Positions 33,897-48,800 of a stretch of 64,000 nt of DNA are shown piece by piece. The translations under genes were made by a program, and so were the position numbers. The first letter of the stretch is position 1. Each line of letters opens with the position of its first letter. This stretch comes from Macrocystis pyrifera. Taxonomy: Eukaryota; Sar; Phaeophyceae; Laminariales; Laminariaceae. The notes under the pieces are model-generated. The model was given only the letters and a program-made list of their open reading frames with translations, made no database searches and was not told where the DNA came from. Where the stretch lies: NCBI GenBank assembly GCA_031763025.1, contig JASSKH010000025.1, positions 8,733,665 through 8,797,664 on the forward strand, read 5' to 3'.

Positions 33897-36800
33897 CTTC
33901 ACAAGCAGCGGCGGTCATGGTCGTGGCGATCGTGGTTGTGGTGGTGGTGGTAAGGTAGGTGGTGGTCAGACCGGGATGAGACACAGGGGGTGAGACACAG
34001 TGGTCAGACACATCCGGAGAGAAATCGCTAGGACAACTCGTGAGGTGCATCAATTTTATGCCACAAGCACCGTAGCAAACAGTACCCCTTCTCCATCTTA
34101 GCAAAAAGTGTCTTATTGTGCCGTAGTGAAGGTATTATGTAGCTACTGTAGAGGACCTTATTATCTACCGTAGCACGGCTCGGTCGCCGCAACCGCCACC
34201 CCCGCCACCCCGACTGCCGCCGCCGCATCGCCTGCTCGTTCTACGCTATAGATTTGGAAAGAAAGATCGATACAAGCATACCAGAGGGGCTTCGGTACAA
34301 TGAATAACAGTGTTTACCTGAACCTTATATAGATGTACTGTAGTTCACAGCTATTAATAGGTAGGACGATGAGTTAATATAAGACAATCATCAACAACAA
34401 CAACAACAACAACAACAACAACCAACAGCAGCAACGAAAATGTTAAGCTTAGCCTTTGTCGTTCTTTTGTCTTGCTGACTTCTTCACTCACCCGTTGCCC
34501 TAGCTCTTCGAGGACGCGACGCTCGTGGTGCGCGAACTTGGCAACGATGCTCGGGCCGTAGTCCATCTGCTCCTCGAGGGTGAAGTGCCACAAGTACCCG
34601 TGCTCCTTGTAGACCTTCAAAAAAACAAGCCAAGAGAAGCAATAGAAAGAAGCAACGAGAAAAAAATTGAGCAAGGAAACAAACGAGACAACCAGCAATG
34701 AGGCGGTCAGAGGGATACCCGTTCTTCCTCTCTCTCTGTCTCTCTCCTCTCTCTCTCTCTCCCCCCCCCCCCCCCTTCGCGCTTGGTGCAAGCAATGTCT
34801 GCCTGGTCGGTGAAAACCCGACATGCTCCGTCCCGGCATTGTAGGGATGCGAGGGTCTATAGTCATACGACTGCGGCCATGCATGAGATCGAGTACATCT
34901 CTCCTATCGAGTACACCCCCCCCCCCTCCCTCCTTGCCCCGTTTTCCCCCCCCCTTTCCTAACGCTTATTCACGGCGTGCATACCGCGAAAATACCGCGC
35001 ATACACTTACGCCTGCATCGACGAATTCCAACTTCCCTCAAAGGTATTCACCGCGTGCACACCCCGGATACACCGCGCAGAAACATACTACTAATACCAG
35101 GTATGCCTGCATCACTCAATCCCTCCCGGCGCATAAACCGCGCCTGCACCGAGCATTCACCATGCGCAAAACCGCACGTAACCAAGTCAAAAACGATAAT
35201 ACCGTAAACGCAATACACAATCGGACACTTTAGTACCCCCCCCCCCAACCACCACCACCACCATCACCCACCCACCCACCCACACACCTTCCGCTTCAGC
35301 CTGGTGAGAGTGTGGTTATGCTTAACCTCCACCCGCTTCTTGATCATCGTCCCCTTGGGGTTGTACATATGGTCATCCCGGGACCGATACAGCAGCAGCA
35401 GGTCGGGAAGCTCAAATATGAAGTACGTAGGCTTCCACTTCTTCACCAAGAGGGTTCGCACCGAGATACGCGCGAAGCACTCCCCGTCCGCCCGGCTCCC
35501 CGCGGCCTGGCGAGGCCTGAGGCCAATCTCTCCGGCGGGGGTGGCGTTGCCGCCCATCCCGAAGGCACGGTCCGCGCCGAGCCCCCCTCGCCCGATGCCG
35601 CCAATACCGGGCCTGTTTGAGGCGTTGGTGGGCGACCCGCGGTCCTGGTGGAGAGAGGGGGGGGGGGGGGGGGGGGGTACTCGATATGATGAATGGCCGT
35701 AGTCGTATGACCGCAAGGTAACGGAGAGTAAGGAGGAGAGGGGCGAAATACAGAGATTCAGTGGTACGTCACACCACAACAAGCGCAAACTTGCAGTGCT
35801 GCACAGCACAAAGCACAGTCCAGCAGGAACAGACCAAAGTGGTACAGCACAGCACAGAAAGACCACGGAACATTAACAGCACAGCACAACACAGCAGAGC
35901 GCACCAAGCCCCAAAGCGCGACACTGCCGAGCACACCACGCCACACTACACCTCACTACCACCTTACACCATACCACACAATACCGCACCATATAACATA
36001 TTTTTACCATACCGCATCACACCACGAGACCTACCGCGCGCTCCTCCTCCTCTCTCTGGAGACGCATGGCCAGCTCAAGGTCCGCCTGCTCTTGCCTGCG
36101 AAAAACACAGCAGCGAAACATCGAGACAGGCATGAGACGGTGCAACGACGTGACCACAACCACGTACAAGATACAACAACCGTGTACGTACGAGTAACCT
36201 TTCTCTAAAACGTTGCAAACTGCTGCGCATCTACCGACTCTACGATATATAATCATGGTGATACTACTGTTCTCACGTTTGCTCATTTTTCTAAAGTAGA
36301 TCCAGCCGAGCGATGCGGCAGGTGTGACCGCCGGGCAAAAAGATGAAGGGGGGTATCTTATATTTTCTCTATTCGGCACCGAAATATAACCGGGGCGGTG
36401 GCGAGGGCGGGGGCCGAAGGGGACAGGCCGCGCACAATTGCCCCGAACGTCCGATAGGTATCTTCAAAAACAAGGCGTGTATACCTGGGATGAAGAGTCA
36501 GTGCCGTGCCTATATACAGTACGGTCACGTTAGGGCAGGTCATCCCTTTTCCATCTTAGGAAGGGAAAAAAAAAAAAAAAAAAAAAAAAAGGAAGCTGTG
36601 AGATCGGAAAAAATACTCAAAACTCATATATGCAAGGTTGGTGTGATAATTCAATCGCGCGTTCCACGAGCTCTGTATGCTTTTAGAGCTGTCTAAAAAA
36701 GCATTACAACGTTTGAAGGCAAACGAGTTCGCCATTAATACCTACCAAATATGCCATAAATGCGACTGATATTCCCTTTCGTAGTAGAGTATTCGCAGTG

Positions 36801-39800
36801 CAAAAAGTTGGGCCATTTTCAGTTCGGATCAGGGCAGGTCCGACATGTTCGATTCGGCAGAGGCATTACAGTGCACAAACTCAGGTCTTGTCAGGTCATG
36901 CCAGGCCATGTCCGGTCAAAGCCAGGTCAAGTCGGAGGGCGGGTCAGGTATGTTCCATAATTGTTCCGCTCATAGCGCCCCATTTCCGGACAAAATGGTC
37001 CCTGGTGCAGCGGTTACTTCACGTAAACGTCGCCCGGTCGTCATCGTCACTGGTCGTTACCGTCACTGGTCGTTACCGTCACTGGTCGTTACCGTCACTG
37101 GTCGTTACTATCACCGGTCGAACAGCTACAGCTGCTACTGCTACTACTGCTGTGGCTGCTGCGTCACCCATCTTCGCCAGCCAAAAACGGTGTCGTCGCC
37201 TATCCTTAGTATACAGGAGGGGCGTGTATATATATGTAGGCAATATTCCGGGGGGGGGGGGGGCACAATAGTTAGTCAGAACCCGCGACACCAAACCGGC
37301 ATATCCCCCTACCATACTGGGCGTAAATACAAGCACCGTTGGGTCTGCATATTAGTGCACAAAAGTTCCTTATATTTCCGCCCAGATTGCTAAAGTGTCA
37401 CGAACTACCGTCGCTCCTGGTTACTATTACGGGGGTCCATAGTTAATAGGACCTATGGTATACATAAAAACCTATATATTCACGTATTTTTACTAACAAA
37501 ATTTGGTCCTGTTAACTATGGACCCCCGTAATAGTGTAGTGTTACGTTACCCCTCTGGTCGCGAACACTAAGCACCGTTCGGTCTGCATGTCAAACGCTT
37601 GAAACGTCCTTACGGGAGCTTTCCGTTAAAAACGGCGGGCATTGTTCAAGGGTGCAGCTCTGACCTGAGCGAGCCGCTCTTGCCCCCCGCCGATTTCCCC
37701 CCCCCCGCCGCCGCCGCCGCCGTCCCTGCCCCCGCGGCCGCTGTTGCCATTGCCCACTGCCGAGCGCGAGTCTTCCCTGGAACCCTCGCTTGCGTCGTCG
37801 TCGGACCAGTTGTTTTCCTCCTCGGTCTACAACCGGCAGGGCGACGAAGCATGGAAAATAAAACAAAAAGGGAAACAATCGCGTTGTACAGCGCGTCGCG
37901 AGCTGAAGCGGACCACAAAGACGCCACCAGCAACACACGCCACCACAGAGAAGGCAACTCCTCATGGGAGCAACAACACCAGCATCAGCAGCAACACCGG
38001 CAGCAACGACAACAACAACATTGCAGTAACGTCGGCATACAAAACCGACAACTACACCAACAACGTCAAACTAAATCGATGTAAAAGCGAAGACCCACTC
38101 CACCGCCATCAACGACAGCAACTCTGGACAACACCATCAACACCAACAACATATCTAAAAAACACCGGCTAGGTACCTGATGCATCGCAACCAACGCACG
38201 CAGCATACGCACCTGACACAATAAGTGCAACACAGAAAACGCATCTAAAAAAAGAAATTACGTACTGGCATGCTACCAACGCATACACGTAGCACATATG
38301 CTTACAAAATAAAAACATACAAACACCACGTTACAATCACATACCACACCCACAACGGAACGCAACACATAAGAGCAGCGTATCACACACAATACACAAA
38401 ATCACACACAGCGCACGCAACACACGCAACACACAACGTGGACGCGAAGAAATATTTGTGGGGACATCGAACAAGGGTAGCGCACACAAGTAGGCGTGCC
38501 GAATCGAGAGGCTGTCGCCACTATGTGGAGGTTACTGGTTTGGTCCTTGTCTCCACAAACATGACTGACGTACACACAGTGCAAGGGGGGGGGGGGGGGG
38601 GGGCGTCCCGGCCACCTGTGCATACAAAACATCCAACCCATATAATATATACACCACATACAGCACATACAACATATACAGGACTTGAGAGGACATATTA
38701 CAGAGCACGTACAGCACAGAGGTCCCATATACAATACCCGGTACGTATAAATCACACAACACACAACGATACTGCACATTGAACGCATACAATACTTACG
38801 GCGCATACAACACATACTGCGCATACAACGCATAACGCGCATACAACGCATACCGCGCATACAACGCATACCGCGCATACAACGCATACCGCGCATACAA
38901 CGCATACCGCGCATACAACGCATACCGCGCATACAACGCATACCGCGCATACAACACGCACAACACTTACCGCGCATGCAACACACACAACACTTACCGC
39001 GCAGACAACACACGCAACACTTAACCGCGTACACAACACACACACAACACTTACCGCGGCCTTCTTCGGAAGGTTGCCCCAAATGTCCGCGTCCGTAAGT
39101 TCGCCCAACCCCAGTCATCCTCGGGCGGCTGCTGTTGCTGCATCTGCTGACCGCCAGCCGGGGGTCCTGGGGCAAAAGGATCCCAACCACCCGTGGACTA
39201 AGGGTGTTCCAACAGATCAAGGCAGACGAATTGAAGGGGGGGGGGGGGGTTGATCTAGGCTTGTTCATGCTACCAAAACCAGAAACCTATCAACGCCATC
39301 TACGGGACAAAATGCAGTGTACTATTTTCCTCCCTCCCTCCCTCCCTCCTTCCCCCCCCCCTGCATCTACCAAGCCACCTACCCTGCCCCACCCTCCCCG
39401 CCCATGCTCCCTCTTCCTCCCTCCCTCCCCTCCCCCCATTAATACCCTCCCTCACTCTCTCTCTCCCTCCCTCCCTACCTCCCTCCACCCACCCACCCAC
39501 CAACGCATCACCCTACCCACCCACCCACCGACCATCTCCCCCCCTCCCCCTCAATCTATCAAGCTGCGGAGTCGTACAGACCAACGCATTACCGCACTAT
39601 TCCTCCCAGCACCAACCTGCCCGCCTCCTCCAACCGCAGGAGCCGCCCCGGTGTTCGTAAACGGGTCCCAACCACCCCCACCCCCGCCCGTCGCTCCGCC
39701 TCCCCCGCTAGGAGGCACATAGCCCGCGGGAGCAGGAGCCAGCTGGTTCGAGAACGGGTTCGCCGCGCTCGCCAGGACCTGCTGCTGCTGGTGCTGATGC

Positions 39801-39808
39801 TGTAACTG

Positions 39809-39848
<40 letters not shown>

Positions 39849-42800
39849 ACAGGTTGTACCGCAAAATTGTTGTTGCTAAACCCGCCCCCCCCGCCGCCTT
39901 GAGGCTGCTGCTGCTGCTGCTGCTGCGGCTGGAAAGGATTGTTGGCGCTTCCGGATGTTGGCGCATCCGGATGACTCCGGATGACTGAGACGGGGGTAGG
40001 GCGAGAAGCCCCCCCCCCCCCGGCACCACCTCCGCCGACACCACCACCGACAGCAAAGGGGTCCGTGGAGGACGGTCCCAGCTGTAGCAGCTCCTGCTGC
40101 GGCTGCTGCTGCTGCTGAGGTTGGCCTGCGCCCGCGAAGGCCGGGGGGAGTAGCGGACGCAATTTGCGCGGCGGGCGCGTGGGGATAATAAGGGAACTGC
40201 TGTACTCGTAGCGTGCGCCGCCCATCGCGTTTTCTCGATCACGGGAGCGGTAGGGGCGGAAAGCGGTGCTGCTGCTGCTGTTGTCGCTGCCGCTGCTGCT
40301 TGCTCGGAGGAGGGGGGGTAAGCCTTGCCTCGAGATAGAGATGCACTCCGCCGTTTGACAGTGCGGGGGTACTATTAATACCTGCTGTAGTTTTGAAACA
40401 GAGGTTTGATTGACACCCGACCCGTCGAAACAATAGGTACCAGGAAGTACCTTTCTTTCGGCCCATCGGAGGGACGTGAAAGTACCTCTCGCCGGGCAAG
40501 AGGTGCTCAAACAGTACCTACCTCTTGTCGGAACAAAGGTGTGTACAAGCACCTTTCGTCGGAATAGAGGTGGGTAAGAGTACCTCTCGTCGGAACAGAA
40601 ATGCTCAAAAAGTACCTCCTGTCGGATCAAAGTTGCGCAAAGGTACCTTTCCTCGAAACAGAGGTAGGTAAAAGTACCTCTCGTCGCAACAGACGAGCTC
40701 GAAAAGTACCCCTTGTCGCGACACAGGTGCGTAAAAGTACCTTTCGACGGGGATACGAACGGTACCTATCGCCGAACCAGAGGTGTTCAACTAGTACTTC
40801 TTGTCACAAAAAAAGGTAGGCCAAGTACCTTTCGTCGAAACAGAGGTACGCATAAGTTCCTTTCATCGGAACAAAGGTGCTCAAAAATTACCTCCTGTCT
40901 GAACAAAGATGCATACATGTACCTTTCGCCGAGACAGAGGAAGGTAAAAGTACCTCTCGTCAGAACAGATGAGCTCAAAACGTACCTCTTGTCGTAGCAT
41001 AGGTGCGTAAAAGTATCTTTTGGTACGTCTCGTCGAACCAGAAGCGCTGAACAAGTACCTCTTGTCAGAGAAAAGGTACGTCAAGTACCATACGTCGGAA
41101 CAGAGGTACATGTAAGTACCTTTCATCGAACCTTTCATAGGAACAGAGGTATCTGTATGTACCTTTCATCGAACCTTTCATCGGAACAGAGGTGTTCATT
41201 GGAACAAAGGTGCGTACAGGTACCTTTCGTCGGAGGTACCTCTCGTCGGCACAGAGGGGCTCAAAACGTACCTTGTCAGATAAAAAGAGATGAGGTACCT
41301 TTCGTCGGAACAGAGGTACGTAAAAGTACCTCTCGTCGGCACAAAGGTGCTCAAAGGGTATCTCTTGACACAACAAAGGTACGTAAAAATACCTTTCGTC
41401 GGAGGTACGAAAGGTAACTCTCAGAGGAACAGAAACGTTCAAAACGTACCTCGTTTCGGAACAAACGTGCGTACAAGATACCTTTCGTCGGAACGTACTG
41501 CAGGTAAAAGTACCTCTCGTCAGAACAGAGGGTGCTAAAAACGTACCTCTGGAACAAATGCATAAAAAAAAAAAAGTACCTCCCGTCGGACCAGAGATAC
41601 TTACATCGGGGGTGCTCAAAACGTACCTTTCGTAGGCACAAAAGACACCGAAAAGTGTAGCTCGTCCCAACAGAGGTCTCTACTTCGTAGTGGGAACAGA
41701 GGTGTTTAACCCCTCTGGGACTATTACGGGGGACCATAGTAAATAGGACCAAACATTGTTAGTAAAAATATAGGTAAATATATGGTTTTTTGGGTGTATC
41801 GTAGGTCCTATTTACTATGGTCACCCACAATAGCATCATGACTACGTTCCTGTAGAGTGCACTACCAACACGTAGCAAACACGTAGCAAAAGGGTTACAC
41901 CTTTCGCAGGAACAAAGGGCGTGTACCTCTTTTGTCTACAAGAGGTGACTCAGAAGAGTTTCGTCGGGGAGAAAAAAATAGCTAGAGTGCGTTTTCTCTC
42001 GGACAGCGGTGCTCAGAGCACCCCTTGTCGGAACAATAACTTTAATAGCACCTCCGGCCGGACAGAAGGCACTGCCGCCCGTCGAACTAAAGGTACTATT
42101 AATACCGCCTTTCCAGACAGCTACAAACCCCACCGCCCACCCAGACAGCGTCACAAACTGCATACCGGGTACCTGGTAACAGTCGTCTGTTGAAAACAGG
42201 GTACTACCGCACGCTCGGATAGAAGTACTACCGCCAATCGGTCGGTAGAGGGTACAATTTATAGCCTATGTCGGAACTAAAACACTACCGCCTGTCGGTA
42301 CAGAGGTACTACCGCCTGTCGGTATAGAGGTTCTACCGCCCGTCGGTTGGTATATATAGAGGTATTACCGCCCGTCACAATGAACGCAATTCCGGACGGT
42401 CGGTACTGACGTAACGCCTGTCGCGTTTGACCTTTGTCATATCGCGTCACTGTCGACAAACTCAATGAGTTCGCGTACCGCCAGTCAGTACCTAAATAAT
42501 TGCGTCCACCCTTGTACAAGTATGCATATGCAGCACACGTCGGACAGGTCACTTTGTACAGATCATCTACCAACTCACTATGTCGATATATCAAGGCAGA
42601 TAGATAGCTCCCTGGCCTGTATGTATAATCCATGACCTAGCTCATGTTACCGGATACGGGAGCCGTGTGTATATATAAACTTGCCTGACAGAACAGGACA
42701 TTTTTCTCCTGGGTTGGAGCTAAACCATGTATACAGACTGCGTTCGCCAGCATTTCATTGCGGCAGGTTAGGGCCTACTATACAAGATATCTGCCCTGAA

Positions 42801-45800
42801 ACATCTAGATCATGAGCTGCGAGTCGATGATCAGTCAGATGATGTGTCACATGATCTGTCAGATAAAGTCAGATGAACTGTCCTAGGTGTGATGCCACAC
42901 CGTCACCACGGAGAGGCTGCGAAAAGTATAGTCTGATACATATATTGATAAAAATCACAGTGGTAATCTGGCTCAAGAAGATCACTGACTGTGAGCTTTT
43001 CGATATATCGGTGCGCTCGCTTGGCGGGGAGGGCTTTCTGTTTATAATCGCCCGTTTTCATTCCGGTGTCTTCGGGTCTGCACTACGTTTCTTTCCAAAA
43101 CCGTCGGCGCCGCTCTGTTCCAATCACGGACTACCAGGTATGACCGCTTGGTTGCGGCAAACAGCAAGAGTGGGAGGGAGAAAAGGCAAGGAGGAAGAAA
43201 AACAACTACAGAAAAACAAACACAACATGGGCGCGAGGAGAATCAACTACACCGAGAACAAATTCCGTTACGTAGCAAATAAAGAAACACCAGCAAGACG
43301 AACAGCAACAAAAACGACCAACAGAAACAGAAAAAAAAAAAGGAACAGGAACAGGAACAGGAGTCAACACAACCCGCGACACAGCAACAGCAACAAAAGA
43401 ACGAATACTTGAACACGGTCAAGAACCGAAACATCGACAAGAGCCGCAACCGAAAACTCCTTACAAAACAAAAAAAACAACACCAACACAGCAGCGGCAC
43501 CAACACCGCCAACGCAAAACGGAGCGCTACGTATCGATTTTCGAAGAGAAAAAAAAAGAGGACACAAGCGCTCGGAAGTTTTGTTTAACGTGTTTTGACT
43601 CGGGAGGATACTTCCGCAGGTTTCTCATTTCTCAAGGGAGTGCACATGAACACCACGTGTGTCATAATAGTTGGGAGGGGGGACGGGGGGGGGGGGGCGG
43701 GGGAGGGGGGTTACTGAGTGACCACGGGTCTGAGTCACACCTACTAATAGGAGGGAGCACGACCAGGATTGGCGAAAACAATAAATAGGACGGGGAGAAA
43801 AGAAAACAAAAACAAAAAAAAACAAAAAAAAAGGGAAAAAAAGGCTTTCTTACCAGACTGGCCGCCGGTATAGGGGACGAGGACCTGCTGCATGCCACTC
43901 TGCTGCATGCCACTCTGCTGCTGCGGCGGCTGCTGCTGCTGCGGCTGCTGCTGCTGCTGCTGCTGAACCATCCCGCCACCGAACCCCCCTCCTCCCGCTC
44001 CCTGCATGCTTCCCTGTGTTCAAGAGTCGGACACGGGGGTTACAGGGTACACATTGTATCGCAGGGCTGCCGACGGCATTGCTCGCTCTATAGAGCTCAG
44101 ACAAGCGATGTTTTTTTTTTTTTTGTGTGTGTGTGTGGGGGGGGGGGGGATCGAAACTGACTTGTTTTCGACGTGGGGATCGAAAATGACTTCGTTTTTG
44201 TGCCGGGAGGGGGTCGAAATTGACTCTTGTTTTTTTGGTGCGCGGGTCGCATATGACTTGTTTTTAATATCAAGAGCATGGGAATCGATTGAACATGGGA
44301 CACGCGCTACGTGCGGGCCAAAATTACTCGTTTTTGGTTAAGGTTTCACTTTTTCTGGGGGTCCTGGCTTGAGGAGCTATAAGTAGTACCTCATCGGCAA
44401 AAATAGATGTAGATAAAACAAAAATTGGAACGTTAACTCCTTTGGAACCCCTCCGTAGCGAATACTACTAGTAGAACAACGATAACTACGGTACCTACCA
44501 CTAATAGTACGTTAAGAAGTAAGGGGTGCGCGAAACAGGTAAAAAAAAATCAACAAACCTGAGCTACACAGCAGAGTTATTTTTAGTTTTTAGTGCTGCA
44601 GAGTGAACTGATCTTTTGTCAAAAAAAGAGGCGAGGGACACGATGCATCGCAAAACACATATCACGGATACCATAGCAAACAGGACCAATTATTGTTATA
44701 GTCAAAATAGTAAATTATACCTGGTATAGGTTTTCGCGCGTACCGTAGGTCCTATTTACCATGGTCCCCCGTAATACCTACCAGGTATGTTATTTTGTAC
44801 CGAATGGCCGTTTTTTTTTCCGGAATAGTCCAGTTTTCTCGTTTGGCCGCGGGTCTTTTCTCGTGCTCCCTGCTGCGGAGCCCGCGACTGGGCGCCGTGG
44901 TGCGTGCTCTAGACCTTCAAAGACGCGAAATTTGGCAAATAACTGCGGGAACCTGTTCCGACCTGCTAGAGCCGAGCAGGCCCATGGAAAACCCCGAGCT
45001 GTGATTGTTCCAAAAATTATAAATTTGCACTTCTCTACTGCTGGATGGTGATTCTTAAGTACCGCAGCAAGCAGCCCGCAAAGGCTAGGCAGCCAGGGTG
45101 CAACAGCCGCGCTTCAAGACTTTTCCCTTCGTGACGGCCGCGAACGGTGCTGCTGCTGCGCGTGTGTGAGCGTGTGTCTCGTGCTCGTCGCGCTGGAGCA
45201 ATCCGAGTAATCGTGGCCTCGTCTTCTTTTTTTTTGCGGTGCAACAGGCTTTGAAACCTACCCGAATCTTCGTATTGTCAGCTGCAAAAGTATTGTTCTT
45301 CTCGCTTTTCGCCGCAACCGCAGCAGTACACAGTGCTGCTCGAGCTCGTGCTGCTCCAGCAGTCCACATTAGCACACAGCAACAGGCGTACGAGTGCTGC
45401 TCGAGTCGAGGGCTCGTGTGCTCGTGACTGCTTGGCCATTCTCAAGGCATTCCCTTCTCGTGGGAGCCGCGAACGGTGCTACTGCGTGTGTGCGTGCGTG
45501 TATCTCGCGCTCGTCATGCTCGAGCAATCGAATAGGAACAACCGCACGCAAAAACGGAGACGACTCAGACGACGACAGCAGCGACAGCAACAACTCCAAC
45601 TCAAGCCAAACCAACAACGGCAGTCTGTCTCAACAGTCATGGGCTTCGTCCATCGTCAACGAAGTTGGAGACGGCGGTCGCTTGCTGAGACGCATTGCCC
45701 GCCATCTCTTCGACAACCCTCTATTTCCATTTCATAGTGTGACACCAACTGCTTGCTCTCATGTCTCTCAACGCATGCAAGACGAACTGTCCGGTTCCGG

Positions 45801-48800
45801 GGGAAGATCATCCTATTACGGGGGTCCATAGTTAACAGGACCCATGGTATACATAAAAACCTATATATTTGCCTATTTTTACTAACAAAATTTGGTCCCG
45901 TTAACTATGGACCCCAGTAATACCAAGTTCTTGCCTCCGGCATAAACCAAGAGTATACAAACCCCCGTATAACGTCGCTGGCTATCAATATCCGATACCG
46001 CCTGATGCAAAACACACGGGACGTTCCACATAGCAACGAACATTATGCCACCTTACAGTACAACAACCCTTGATCACTGACCACCTAATCAACTCACCAG
46101 TCACTAGACACACCCATACTTCGTCCCTTTGTACTATTACGGGGGTCCATAGCTAATAGGACCCATGGTATACATAAAAACCTATATATTTACCTATTTT
46201 CACTAATAATATTTGGTCCTATTTACTGTGGTCCCCCGTAACACACCCTTCGCCGACAGGTTTTATAACAGCCTCGCAGTTATTCTTGGACCATACTACT
46301 GTAGGAAACATTGCCCACCGTATTGCTCAAAGGAAAGCGTAATACACGCCAAGACATGCGAGAGCATCGATGGCTACACTACTACTCTTCGCCTTTAGCA
46401 ATACCGTGTTCCTTCACTCGTGCAAGATCAGTTTTACTTCCAAAAAGAGGTGCAAGGGCTTTACCTGCGTCTCCCTTTTCAACTTGCGACACCCCCCGGA
46501 TTTCATGCCACCCGCCCACACCCCGAAGGGGGGAGGGAGCCTTGTAACATGTACGACATCGGGAATTTCCTCAGTACCCTAACCATAAACCTTTTAATAC
46601 CGTTATTCCGGGGGTCTATAGTTGGCAGGACCAAATATTGTCAGTAAAAATAAGTAAATATATAGGTTTTTATGTGTGACATAGGTCCTATTAACTATGG
46701 ACCCCCGCAATAGTACCCTGACAATCACTGTGGGGACAAACCAGTCAAATTCCAAGTTGTTTGTCTCAGAAACGGGACTGCGGTCTTAAAAAAGCGCCGA
46801 AATTCAGAAATAGTAAGGCAAAAAAAAAAAAGTGTCACCCCCCATCTCCTATTCTCCTATCGCAGCACACTTCGGTCGCACGGTAGGGTAACAGACGGCA
46901 CCGTTTCGCGCGAATTGACCCACGTAAGACCATGCCGTAAGACGGCAGAGGAGAACATAGGCCTTTCAAGACGAATTTTTTCCAAGCTGATTTGCCCGAC
47001 AGCAGGGAGAGAGCGTAAACGCCAAGCAACGTGTCCTCGATTTTTCGTTGTGTGTGTCTGCCTCCCTCCCCCGGCTTTCAAGAAAGCTCAACGCGGTAAC
47101 TTAATCCCAGGGGGTGTGCTATGTTGCGTGAGTTAATATCCAGGGGGTGTGCTATCTCCAGTGAAAATATCCCAGGGGGTGTTCTATATCGTGCGAGTTT
47201 ATCCCCGGGGGGTGTGCTATCTCGAGTGAATACATGCCAGGGGGTGTGCTATCTTTCCTGAGTTCATCCCCAGGGGGTGTGCTCTCGAGTGAATATATTC
47301 CAGGTGGTGTGCTCTTTCGCGTGAATGTGCCCCAGGGGGTATGCTATCTCCACTGAATATATCCCACGGGGTGTGCTATATTGCCTGAATTTATCCTCAG
47401 GGAGTGTGCTGTCTCCACTGAATATATCCCAGGGGGTGTGCTATATTGCCTTAATTTATCCCCAGGGGTGTGCTATCTCCCGTGAATACATTCCAGGGAG
47501 TGTGCTATCTCGCATCAATATATTTCAGGGGGTGTGTTGCCTCGCGCGAATATATCCCAGGAGGTGTGCTGTCTTGCGCTAATTTATCCCCAGGGGGTGT
47601 GCTATCTCGAGTGAATTTATCCCAGGGGGTGTGCTATCTTGCGTGAATTTATATCCAGCAGGGGGTGTGATATCTCCAGCGAAAATATCCGAGGGGGTGT
47701 GCAATATTACGCGAGTTTATCTCCAGGGGGTGTGCTATCTTGCCTGAATTTATCCCAGGGGGTGTGCTATTTTGCTTGAATTTATCCCAGGGGGTGTGTT
47801 GCCTCGCGCGAATATATAAGCGGTGTGCTATCTTTTGCGTGAATGTACCCCAGGAGGCATGCTATTTCAAGTGAATTTATCCCAGGGGGTGTGCTATCTC
47901 GCGTGTACTCGTGACGCGGTAGAAAGGGTGTAGTAGGGGCTGTCGGCGGCGGCGTTCGCTCAATATGTAGCGTAGACGTAAGGCTTACACGGGTACGGGA
48001 GGGTAGTTGTTCGCCCGATAGACGTAAGACATGGACCGGTGTGATGGGGGGTAACAAACGATATCGTTCGCTTAAACGACGGAAGACACAACTTAGAAAA
48101 GGGTATGGTGGGATTACCGACGGCATCATTCGCCGAATAGACGCAAGACAAAGGCCGGTGTGATAGGGCAACCGACGGCATCATTCTCTAAAAAGACGCA
48201 AACATATAACGTAGAAGGGAGTATGGTAGGGCTACCGATGGCATCATTCGCTCAAACGACTTAATAGACATGGACCAGCGTGGCAGGGTAACCAACGCCA
48301 TCGTTCGCGGAAAAGACGAAATACACAACGTGGAGGAATATGGCAGGGCTACCGACGGCATCATTCCTTCAAATCGCCGAACACATAGACGGGTATACAA
48401 GGGTCACTTACGGCATCGATCGTTGGATGGGCGTACAGCATAGACCGGTATGGCGGGGTAACCAGCGGCATCACCGTTCGCTTGCTAGACGTGTTACATG
48501 AACGCGTGTGACAGGGCAGTCAATGGCAACCTTTGCTCAACAGACGTAGATAGAACAGCTTATTCGGTACGCATGCATATACAAGGGAAACCGACGACAT
48601 TATTTGCGCACTATCAATAGACGTTGACAGCGGTACCTACATTTTACACGCGTTCAAAAGTGTTGTGTAGCGTTTGCTCTGTGACTTATCACACACCATG
48701 CAAGCTGTAAACGCCGAATCACTCTACAAAACCTCTCCGCGTTTCCACCCACCTGCCGTTTCAGTTTCAAGTTGCGTATGTCTTAAAGTTCCAGTTTCAA

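Noticed and set aside
38402-39268. 288-codon minus-strand open frame, Cys/Met/Arg-rich
   Set aside because: Produced by the 18 bp and ACAACAC repeats; only the exon e part is real and it is in other frames.
40430-41690. CRISPR-like array (regular 31-32 bp repeats)
   Set aside because: Units are contiguous, diverged and without unique spacers, and the setting is a eukaryotic intron, so it is a minisatellite.
47104-47910. CRISPR-like array or repetitive protein
   Set aside because: There are no spacers and the open frame depends on unit length; it is a minisatellite.
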